Below, piece after piece: positions 1-6,275 of a stretch of 7,216 bases of DNA. The position numbers were made by a program, and so were the translations under genes. Each line of letters begins with the position of its first letter. The first letter of the stretch is position 1. Origin of the DNA: Caryophanales bacterium UBA7581. GTDB taxonomy: Bacteria; Bacillota_I; Bacilli_A; RFN20; CAG-826. Below the pieces are notes generated by a model, which saw nothing but the letters and a program-made list of their open reading frames with translations, was not told the origin of the DNA and made no database searches. The stretch covers positions 21,352 to 28,567 of the forward strand of contig DLKT01000021.1 of assembly GCA_002477825.1 (NCBI GenBank), in the 5' to 3' direction.

Positions 1-35
1 ATTGTTACTTGCTTAAATAAAGAGTAAATCGCCAA

Positions 36-1042
36 ATGAAAAAGAAACCATATTATGTGTCTAGAAAAAAGACACCATGGAGTGATAAAACAAATATCAC
101 TCCTTTAGAAGCGTTTATAAACAACGTTTATTTTTCTCATTACAATTTAAAGCACCCAAAAATAGTAGACTCATTAGATTCTATAATGTTTAGTAATTTT
201 CATCCGATTTCTTGCCCTTATTGTGGATCAATTGAATTTATAAAGAAGGGTTTAAGTCGAGATAAAAAGCAAAGATACTCTTGTAAAGAATGTCAAAAAA
301 GATTCACTTTTTCTACAGGAACATTAATGGACCATCATAAAATTCCATTATCTGAATGGATTGAATTTTTACTGAATATTTTTAGTAGCTTAAATCATAC
401 TTCAAAAAACAATAAAAACAGTCCTACAACTACAAAATATTGTTTAAAAAAAGTGTTTATTGCTTTAGAAGATTATCAACAAGATATTCTCTTAAAAGGA
501 AATGTTTATATTGATGAAACTTACTATAAAGTAGTTCAAAGTAAACTAGAAAAGAAAGCAAATGGGAAAGAATATGCGGCCTTTCTAGAAATCAAATATG
601 TATAGGTGTTGGTTATGATGGCATTCATACATATGCATTTATTGAGGGTAAAGGAAAAACAAATACGAATAAAACGAACGTATGTTTTTTAAAACATATT
701 CAAGAAGGTTCACATTTAATTCATGATAAAGAAAGAGGCCATTATGAATTAGTAGAACAATTAAACCTGACTTCAGAAAGCTATGATGCGATTCAACTAC
801 GAAATGTAGAAGACATAAATAATCCACTAGATCCAATCAATCATCAAATTGATTTATTACAAAAGTTTTTAAAGTCACATGCAGGGTTTGATCGAGAAGA
901 ATTGCAAGATTATTTGAATCTATTTTGCTTCATAATGAATGAAGGTAATGATCCTTTAGAAAAGGTAAAAAAGATGTTACTGCTCTTAATTAAAAAGCAA
1001 GAAAGGATAAAATATCGAGAGTATTTTAAAAAATCAAAATAA
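36..1042 (+). pseudogene. IS1595/ISXO2-type transposase, broken by a one-base deletion near position 576
   Basis: This is the transposase of an IS1595-type insertion sequence, which would cut and rejoin DNA at the element's ends. The intact first part (189 codons) has a four-cysteine zinc ribbon (CPYC at residues 60-63, CKEC at 83-86) and the first catalytic Asp in YIDETYY (D160). At 573-580 the frame shifts: after the TAT codon (573-575) the sequence GCGGCC reads on correctly only if one base, most likely C, is restored before position 576. The repaired reading gives EYRGLSRNQICIGVGYDG and continues to TAA at 1040-1042, about 335 residues in all. The downstream part carries LIHDKERGH, probably the second catalytic Asp, and the C-terminal block NHQIDLLQKFLKSH...LQDYLNLF, typical of this family. 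An in-frame stop at 18-20 places the start at or near ATG 36; no strong ribosome site precedes it. The left end of the element lies outside the window. It is probably inactive unless the deletion is a sequencing error. Confidence 0.86.
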
Positions 1043-1106
1043 TTCAATTGATTTTAGGTCCTCTGTGCAAATAAGGATTTAATAAAAAATATTAGAGGGA
1101 GAGAAA

Positions 1107-1766
1107 ATGACGTATATAAATTTAAATGGTACAATATTTCCGGTTAAAACAAAATCAAAAAATTCAATATTTTTTTATAAATTACTAATAAATTTTAGTT
1201 TCAATGACAGAGTAGTTGATGAACGGAGAGGATTTTTATATTATGATAATCAGAATAACACATGGGTTTTTTGTGGCTTGTCTCAGAATGGATTTAATCA
1301 ATCTACAAATACTAAAAATTTAATATTGCTTTTAGAATCGCCACATATAAATGAATTCGATTCTGCAGGGAATCCATTGAGACCCGCAAATGGAATAACA
1401 GGAACAAAAATAAATCAGTTGCTTGCTCAAAAAGTAAGTGGAATTAATTTAAATCAATCAACAGTTTATTGTGTTTGGCTAGTTAACGCCATTCAATATC
1501 AAACATCTGCCTATATACAATTGAATGGACGCTACGATTATGAAGGAGCATGGCGAACTGTAAGAAATGCAATCTTTAGAACCTTGTGGAGTAGGCAAAC
1601 AATTCGAGATGATTTATATCAAAGAATATTTTCGATTAACCCTGATTTCATAATTAATTGTGTGACTGGAGGATATCACATAGGCTTAAATGGCTTGGTG
1701 CAATCTCTAATATCAACAATAAAAGGTGTACCAAATTATTACCTTCCCCATCCATCTAGTTGGTAA
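1107..1766 (+). CDS. putative uracil-DNA glycosylase superfamily protein, divergent
   Basis: I recognise no named gene, but the order of motifs matches the uracil-DNA glycosylase (UDG) fold. LILLLESPH (residues 72-80) sits where UDGs have strand 1 plus GQDPYH or GEAPG. It is followed by GNPLRPANGITGT (88-100), VYCVWLVNAI (120-129; compare the VY-TN strand), PDFIINCVTG (179-188), and YYLPHPSSW (211-219), where UDGs have the HPS minor-groove loop. The catalytic Asp position of family 1 is Ser78 here; Glu77 aligns with the Glu of GEAPG-type enzymes. The likely role is removal or recognition of an altered base in DNA, but this is inferred from motifs only. The protein is cytosolic, with no signal peptide or membrane segment. 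The start is supported by GAGGGAGAG just upstream of ATG. The gene stands alone on its strand, between a dead transposase and a convergent regulator, in very AT-rich DNA, suggesting an acquired gene. It ends directly after the HPS motif, so a final helix may be missing. Confidence 0.72.
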   Translation: MTYINLNGTIFPVKTKSKNSIFFYKLLINFSFNDRVVDERRGFLYYDNQNNTWVFCGLSQNGFNQSTNTKNLILLLESPHINEFDSAGNPLRPANGITGTKINQLLAQKVSGINLNQSTVYCVWLVNAIQYQTSAYIQLNGRYDYEGAWRTVRNAIFRTLWSRQTIRDDLYQRIFSINPDFIINCVTGGYHIGLNGLVQSLISTIKGVPNYYLPHPSSW

Positions 1767-1916
1767 GAAGTTAGATACGAATTTAGAGTTCAAGATATTA
1801 GATTCTTAGAAAATTAAAAACGGTTTATAAAAGATTTTAGAAAATAATACAAATTAATATATTATGCAAAAGCTGTAGGCTTTCTCTTCATATTTAATAC
1901 ACATCGAAATTCAAAG

Positions 1917-1954
1917 TTTACAGTGACAAATAGAAGGACATTTACAGAGACAAA
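1917..1954. repeat. two imperfect direct repeats of TTTACAGWGACAAA, possible insertion-sequence end
   Basis: Two 14-base copies matching at 13 positions (1917-1930 and 1941-1954) lie 24 bases apart in the gap between the two convergent genes. Repeated CAGTGACAAA-like boxes near a terminus are reminiscent of IS21-family ends, so this may be the scar of a lost element. No transposase of that family is present here. The rest of the 213-base gap (1767-1979) is AT-rich and holds no gene that I can support and no convincing terminator. Confidence 0.4.
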
Positions 1955-1979
1955 AGAATCTTACTTTTATAATATTAAA

Positions 1980-3257
1980 CTAAAGGACTTCCCAATACCC
2001 ATTTTTATTTGCGCCAACCCTTTTAACTTTGCCTTCTTTTACTAAAGAAGATAACTCGCGGAAAATGGTAGAAGTAGATTTATTAAAAACAATCGCTAAT
2101 TCATTTCGTGTTGCATGAGGATGTTCTTTTAAATACTCGAGAAGAGAACCTCCACCTCCTGAAGATGAAGGCCCTTTTTCTTTTGGTAGATAAAAAGGAA
2201 TATTAACACGAAGAAAATGAGTGGAGAATCTAAATATTTCTTTAGGATAATATTTTAACACTCTTCTAATTCCTGTTCCTAAACGTTCAGCATAGCCTAA
2301 ATCTCTAAAAATACGAATCATTTCTGGATTTTGAGGAAGAGAATAACCACTTAAAAAATCTTCTTTACTAAATCCAGAAGGTAGTCCACCGAATGAAGAT
2401 ATTTCAAAACGATTGGAGAATTCTTCAAAAGTAGGAAGACCTTGACTACGATAATCATTGTGCACAATAGCGTTGATAACGATTTCTCTTAAGGCAATGG
2501 TATTGAATTTCGGTGTATCTTTTCTTTGCTTTCCAGTGATTTCTGTATAAGTTGTATTTTTAGATTGTAGTAAATCAAGAAGCTCAATCGTGGTTTTTAA
2601 TATGGATTGTTGCGTAAAAGTTTTTTGCTCCACTAAATCAAAAACATCATCGCTTTGATATCTTGCATATTGAAATATGAGGTTATTTTGATCGGACATT
2701 AAAAAAGCTAGATAGTTAAATTGTTCATCATGATTATAGAATTCAAGTTGCTTTAAAAGATTATCAGATATTTCATATCCTTTTTTCTTATATTGTTCCA
2801 ATAAATAATCAAAAGTCAGTTGAGAATAAGGAGAAGGAATGCTAATGAGTGTTCTTCGTTCTCTTTTTTGAAACAATTGAAGAATCATATCTTCACTCAT
2901 TTTTTCAGTAGCGGTACCAATACGGAAATAACAACCTTCTGGGCACATACCATATTTTTTAATATAGTAAGGCTTTTGATTTCCACTAGAAATGACAATT
3001 TGTAAATAATGTAAATCGTTTTCATTTAAAGTTATGATTTCAAATAATCCGAGAGTAGAAGGAGATATATTGTTTTTAATTCGATCTTTAATTTCTAATT
3101 CAATTTGATCAATATTTTCAACACCACATATTTTTCCTTCATTATTAATTCCAATGAAAATGGATCCACCGTGTGATGAATTTAGAAAAGCAACAAAAAA
3201 TTTTTCAAAATTTTCATCTAATTGTTTTTGAAATATATTGAGCTCGGTTTCAATCAT
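1980..3257 (-). CDS. AlbA_2 (Schlafen-type) / ATP-binding / winged-helix putative transcriptional regulator
   Basis: This belongs to the COG2865-like group of predicted regulators. Numbering from GTG 3266, residues 5-140 form the AlbA_2 nucleic-acid-binding domain (VAFLNSSHGGSIFIGINNEG, then GCYFRIGTAT). Residues 258-345 resemble the GHKL-like ATPase module: ALREIVINAIVHNDY, FGGLPSGF, NPEMIRIFRDLGYAERLGTG. Residues 375-428 form a winged helix (ATRNELAIVFNKSTSTIFREL, KRVGANKNGYWEVL), joined by a flexible PSSSGGGGS linker. The longest frame begins with GTG at 3266, but that codon lies inside the ribosome site GAGGTG. The ATG at 3257, six bases after that site, is the better start and gives 425 residues. 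The gene is a single-gene unit, convergent with the glycosylase-like gene, and its promoter carries a repeat array consistent with autoregulation. DNA binding is inferred from the domains; the target and the signal are unknown. Confidence 0.85.
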   Translation of the reverse strand: MIETELNIFQKQLDENFEKFFVAFLNSSHGGSIFIGINNEGKICGVENIDQIELEIKDRIKNNISPSTLGLFEIITLNENDLHYLQIVISSGNQKPYYIKKYGMCPEGCYFRIGTATEKMSEDMILQLFQKRERRTLISIPSPYSQLTFDYLLEQYKKKGYEISDNLLKQLEFYNHDEQFNYLAFLMSDQNNLIFQYARYQSDDVFDLVEQKTFTQQSILKTTIELLDLLQSKNTTYTEITGKQRKDTPKFNTIALREIVINAIVHNDYRSQGLPTFEEFSNRFEISSFGGLPSGFSKEDFLSGYSLPQNPEMIRIFRDLGYAERLGTGIRRVLKYYPKEIFRFSTHFLRVNIPFYLPKEKGPSSSGGGGSLLEYLKEHPHATRNELAIVFNKSTSTIFRELSSLVKEGKVKRVGANKNGYWEVL

Positions 3258-3273
3258 ATCTTTCACCTCAATT

Positions 3274-3331
3274 TTATTGTATCATGATGCGATAAATAAA
3301 GCGATGAATGATACAATAATTGACACAATAA
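3274..3331. repeat. 12-bp repeat array with inverted arm, candidate operator
   Basis: Four contiguous 12-base units run from 3284 to 3331: ATGATGCGATAA, ATAAAGCGATGA, ATGATACAATAA and TTGACACAATAA. An inverted unit, TTATTGTATCAT, lies at 3274-3285 and is the exact reverse complement of the unit at 3308-3319. The first inverted and first direct units overlap by two bases and form a 22-base imperfect palindrome (3274-3295) with 8 of 10 arm positions matching. The palindrome covers the -10 of the regulator gene. The layout suggests cooperative binding of a dimeric regulator, probably the product of the adjacent gene; that link is inference. Confidence 0.6.
3276..3284 (-). promoter_or_regulatory. 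extended -10 promoter (TGATACAAT) of the AlbA_2 regulator gene
   Basis: On the minus strand TGATACAAT fits the extended -10 consensus TGNTATAAT with one mismatch. The hexamer 17 bases upstream (TCGCTT) is a poor -35, which extended -10 promoters tolerate. Transcription would begin near 3269-3270, leaving a very short leader that is mostly ribosome site. The -10 lies within an arm of the inverted repeat described separately, so a bound protein would block it. Confidence 0.5.
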
Positions 3332-3351
3332 AAAAGTGCCCTTTCGAGCAC
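3330..3351 (-). terminator. intrinsic terminator of the tldD-tldE operon
   Basis: On the minus strand GTGCTC-GAAA-GGGCAC forms a six-pair stem (one G-U pair) with a GAAA tetraloop, followed directly by six T residues. It lies 18 bases beyond the tldE stop codon. Its T-run overlaps the last unit of the regulator's repeat array, so the two transcription units are packed tightly. Confidence 0.87.
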
Positions 3352-3368
3352 GTTAGTGAGTTATTCAA

Positions 3369-4697
3369 TTATTTACCAGAAATTGCAATGGAACGAACAT
3401 AAACGCTTGGGCAAGTAATGGAAGAAAGTTGAGTTTCTACATTATTTGCAATGTCCTTTACGTTCTTCATAATTTCAAATAAGTTACCAGCAATAGTAAT
3501 TAAGTTAATAGGTTCAGCGATTTTACCATTACGAATCATGAAACCTGCTGCTTGTAAAGAGAAGTTACCAGATTGCATATTCATACCCGCATGTAATCCT
3601 TGAACGTCATTAATATAGACGCCTTCTTCAATACTAGAAAGCATTTCTTCTTCGCTATGCTTACCTGGTTTTAAATAAACATTGCATAAAGAAATTCCGA
3701 CTTTACCTTTTGCTCCGGCTTTATAACCATTTCCAGTTGGGGCAACACCCATTTGGTGAGCAGTGGATAAGTTATGTAAATAAGTTTTTAATACACCTTT
3801 TTCCACAATGGTTTTAGAAGAAGTAGCAACACCTTCATCATCAAAATATCTAAAGAAGACATTTCGCATTAAAGGATCTTCAATAATCGTAACTTTTTTA
3901 CTAGCTACTAAATCACCTAATTTATTTTCTAAACTAGAGGAGTGCTTTAATACTTCTTCCGCGTTAGCGCTCGATAAGAAACAGCTCATTAAGCTAGCAA
4001 AAACTTTAGGAGAGAATACACAAGGGTAATCTTTACTTATCGCCGGAGCGCCACCGAGTTTACTTAAAGCATTTTCGGCAGATTTTTTCACTAAATCATC
4101 TACATCAATCATTGTTGGGTCATTACCAAAGACGATTTTATATCCAGTTTTCACTTCGTCATTTTCTTTGGCTACGGCTTCCGCATAAATCATGAAATCA
4201 TTGGATTTATGCTTTAATTCTAAGCCATAAGAGTTGATTAAAGTAACTTCTGATATGCTTTCTTCATAAGAAACACCACCGACTTCAACAATACGCGTAT
4301 CATAAGCACGAAGTTTGGTTTCAATTTCATGAAGCATTTGAATCTTTTCTTCTGTAGACATTTTTTCCATGTTAGGAGAGAAGACTTTCTTCTTTTTATA
4401 AAGAGAAGATCCTTCAAAAATATAAGCAGCTTCTGAAGAAGAAATCGCTTTTGCGTTTTCTTTAACTTGTTCCGCTAAATATAACGGAGTGGTGTTATCG
4501 TTTAATTCACTATATGCATAACCCATTTTACCTTGGTAGATACCACGAGCGGCAATAATGGTGACATCAGCCACGGTATAGCTAGAAATTTCTTGATGGA
4601 ATAATTCAATACCTAAACGATAACTTCTAGAAACATATAATTCAAAGGATTCTAAGCCAATCTTTTTGGCTTCATCCATAAATTTTTGATAATTCAT
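3369..4697 (-). CDS. tldE: TldE/PmbA, non-catalytic subunit of the TldD/TldE metalloprotease
   Basis: TldE (also called PmbA) pairs with TldD to form a cytosolic zinc protease that degrades unfolded or modified peptides. In E. coli the pair matures microcin B17 and degrades the antitoxin CcdA. The 442-residue length is normal for the family. Visible family blocks are an N-terminal domain beginning FELYVSRSYRLGIELF (residues 18-33), the block FFRYFDDEGVATSS (281-294) with TYLHNLSTA (305-313), and the C-terminal run GLHAGMNMQSGNFSLQAAGF (367-386) followed by ITIAGNLFEIM (400-410) and SVYVRSIAISGK. There is no HExxxH motif, as expected for this subunit. ATG 4697 is preceded by AGGAGG nine bases upstream. 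The ATG overlaps the tldD stop codon by one base (TAATG), so the two subunits are probably made in balance by translational coupling. An intrinsic terminator follows the gene. Confidence 0.95.
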   Translation of the reverse strand: MNYQKFMDEAKKIGLESFELYVSRSYRLGIELFHQEISSYTVADVTIIAARGIYQGKMGYAYSELNDNTTPLYLAEQVKENAKAISSSEAAYIFEGSSLYKKKKVFSPNMEKMSTEEKIQMLHEIETKLRAYDTRIVEVGGVSYEESISEVTLINSYGLELKHKSNDFMIYAEAVAKENDEVKTGYKIVFGNDPTMIDVDDLVKKSAENALSKLGGAPAISKDYPCVFSPKVFASLMSCFLSSANAEEVLKHSSSLENKLGDLVASKKVTIIEDPLMRNVFFRYFDDEGVATSSKTIVEKGVLKTYLHNLSTAHQMGVAPTGNGYKAGAKGKVGISLCNVYLKPGKHSEEEMLSSIEEGVYINDVQGLHAGMNMQSGNFSLQAAGFMIRNGKIAEPINLITIAGNLFEIMKNVKDIANNVETQLSSITCPSVYVRSIAISGK

Positions 4698-6091
4698 TAT
4701 TGTTTACCTCCTCTTCCACCAACGGTAATATCTTGGACACGAATGGTAGGTTGACCGACATCAACAGGAATGGAACCAGAGGCGGAACCACACATACCTT
4801 GGGCTCTTTCTAAATCGTTACCAATACGGTCAATTTTCATTAAAATATCGGCACCATTACCAATTAATGTTGCGCCTTTTACGGGACGAGTTACTTTACC
4901 ATGTTCAATTAAATAACCTTCCGTTACCGCAAAGTTAAAGTCACCGGTCGTAGGATTAACAGAACCGCCACCTAATGATTTAGCGTATAAACCATATTCG
5001 GTTTCGGCAATGATTTCTTCTGGAGTTTCTTTTCCAGGAAGAAGGAAAGTGTTGGACATACGGGAAGTGGGTTCAAATTGATAAGATTCTCTTCTTGTCG
5101 CACCATTACCTTCCATATGCATTCTTCTACCATTAAAGGAGTCGATTAAATAATTCTTTAAAATACCATTTTCAATTAAAACCGTGCGATGAGTTGGAAT
5201 ACCTTCATCATCGATATTACCAGATCCCCAACCACCTTCGATAGTGCCATCATCAACCGCGTTAACAATATCAGAGGCAATCTTTTGTCCGAGTTTATTA
5301 GAGAAAATAGAGAGTTCTTTACTAACAGAAGTGGCTTCTAAGCCATGACCACAAGCTTCGTGGAAAATTACACCACCAAAGCCATTACCAATTACGACGG
5401 TCATTTTTCCGCTTGGACATTCTTCGGCATGTAACATGGTAAGAGCGGTCTTTGCAGTTTCAACCGCTAAAGCTTTGACATCAATATCATCTTTAAAGAA
5501 TTCTAAACCTTTTTGGGCACCGGGACCGACATAAGAAGTTTCAATCACTCCATTTTCGGAAGCAACAGCAAGAATGGCAATTCTTCCTCTTGATCTTTCA
5601 TCGTGGAATTCTTTTCCGTTTGAATTAAAGATGGTTACTTTTTTCGTGTTATCTAAAAGCGTCACTCTAGTTCTCACGATACGAGAATCATAACTAGAAC
5701 AGGCATCATTCGCTTCTTTCATTAAAGCAATTTTTTCTTCTTTAGAAACATCGCTTAAAGGAATTTTAGGTTGGTGATGCTTTTTTACCCGTACTTTTTC
5801 AATACGGCTTACCGTTAAAATCGGTTCACCTGTATAGGAAGCCGCTAAAGTGTGGGCTAATTTTTTAAGTCCTTTTAAAGAGACATCATTGGTATAACCA
5901 TAAACGCTTTGTAATCCTTTTAATAAACGGATACCAGCGCCAAAAGAAATACCCGAATTAATTGTTTTTACTTCTCCATTGTCCATTTCAATGGTATTGG
6001 TGTTGGTTTCTTCAATATAAATTTCGGCAAAATCAGCACCTGTAGAAAGCCCTTCATTTAATACTTTGAGGGCAAGTGATTTGGATATCAT
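4697..6091 (-). CDS. tldD: TldD, zinc-binding catalytic subunit of the TldD/TldE metalloprotease
   Basis: This is the catalytic subunit of the TldD/TldE heterodimeric peptidase, which encloses its active site and admits only unfolded peptides. The metal site is visible: HEACGH at residues 244-249 supplies the HExxxH histidines and Glu245. Cys433, in the block GMCGSASGSIPVDVGQPTIR, is the expected third zinc ligand. Other conserved runs are VIGNGFGGVIFHEACGHGLE (233-252), GSGNIDDEGIPTHRTVLIENG (289-309), NYLIDSFNGRRM (313-324), NGATRRESYQFEPTSRMSNT (329-348) and GGGSVNPTTGDFNFAV (374-389). The length of 464 is near that of known TldD proteins, so the protein looks complete and active. ATG 6091 has GGAGG eight bases upstream. 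It is the first gene of a two-gene operon with tldE. No toxin, microcin precursor or antitoxin gene is seen next to it, so the natural substrate cannot be named. Confidence 0.96.
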   Translation of the reverse strand: MISKSLALKVLNEGLSTGADFAEIYIEETNTNTIEMDNGEVKTINSGISFGAGIRLLKGLQSVYGYTNDVSLKGLKKLAHTLAASYTGEPILTVSRIEKVRVKKHHQPKIPLSDVSKEEKIALMKEANDACSSYDSRIVRTRVTLLDNTKKVTIFNSNGKEFHDERSRGRIAILAVASENGVIETSYVGPGAQKGLEFFKDDIDVKALAVETAKTALTMLHAEECPSGKMTVVIGNGFGGVIFHEACGHGLEATSVSKELSIFSNKLGQKIASDIVNAVDDGTIEGGWGSGNIDDEGIPTHRTVLIENGILKNYLIDSFNGRRMHMEGNGATRRESYQFEPTSRMSNTFLLPGKETPEEIIAETEYGLYAKSLGGGSVNPTTGDFNFAVTEGYLIEHGKVTRPVKGATLIGNGADILMKIDRIGNDLERAQGMCGSASGSIPVDVGQPTIRVQDITVGGRGGKQ

Positions 6092-6127
6092 AAATGGAAC
6101 CTCCTTTTTATTTTGAATTTCTTTTTT

Positions 6128-6136
6128 ATTATATCA
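6128..6136 (-). promoter_or_regulatory. extended -10 promoter (TGATATAAT) of the tldD-tldE operon
   Basis: The minus-strand TGATATAAT is a perfect extended -10 element. No good -35 hexamer is seen 16-19 bases upstream. A start near 6121 would give a leader of about 30 bases carrying the AGGAGG ribosome site. It is divergent from the promoter at 6225-6253. Confidence 0.65.
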
Positions 6137-6159
6137 CGGCGATAAAAAGAGAACGAGAG

Positions 6160-6184
6160 AAAAAGAAGGAAAAATCTTCTTTTT
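6160..6184. other. AT-rich hairpin and purine tract between divergent promoters
   Basis: AAAAAGAAG (6160-6168) and CTTCTTTTT (6176-6184) can pair over nine bases around a seven-base loop. The left arm is part of a nearly unbroken purine run on the plus strand (about 6144-6174). It sits between the tldD promoter and the promoter of the 200-residue protein. It may be a weak transcription block or a protein site, or simply low-complexity DNA. Confidence 0.35.
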
Positions 6185-6224
6185 TATCTCCTATAAAGGA
6201 ACATGATTTGTGTAATAGATTTTA

Positions 6225-6253
6225 TCGAAAATTGACGCGCTTCTTGATATAAT
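6225..6253 (+). promoter_or_regulatory. extended -10 promoter for the hypothetical protein / ABC transporter operon
   Basis: TGATATAAT (6245-6253) is a perfect extended -10, with TCGAAA (6225-6230) as a four-of-six -35 at 17-base spacing. The start would fall near 6260, giving a leader of about 16 bases with the ribosome-site-like AAGG before ATG 6276. Confidence 0.65.
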
Positions 6254-6275
6254 GAAAAAAAGGTAAGGTAAGCGT

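Noticed and set aside
639..836. 65-codon open frame on the minus strand
   Set aside because: It lies wholly opposite the shifted second half of the transposase, whose reading has clear family motifs; it is a shadow.
1043..1106. Promoter and right inverted repeat of the IS between the transposase and the glycosylase-like gene
   Set aside because: No convincing -35/-10 pair, and the left end of the element is outside the window, so an inverted repeat cannot be matched.
1869..1883. Small hairpin AAAGC-TGTAG-GCTTT as terminator of the glycosylase-like gene
   Set aside because: Only five pairs, mostly A-T, and the following tract is not a clean T-run.
2820..3005. 61-codon open frame on the plus strand
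   Set aside because: Opposite the AlbA_2 domain of the regulator; no ribosome site and no recognisable domain.
3274..3331. Repeat array as a CRISPR or replication iteron origin
   Set aside because: Units are 12 bases without spacers, there is no cas or replication gene, and the array sits on a promoter; an operator fits better.
3808..4029. 73-codon open frame on the plus strand
   Set aside because: Antisense to tldE, with no supporting start signal.
6232..6253. TTGACG as -35 for the TATAAT at 6248
   Set aside because: The spacer would be only 10 bases; the extended -10 with TCGAAA at 17 bases is the better reading.
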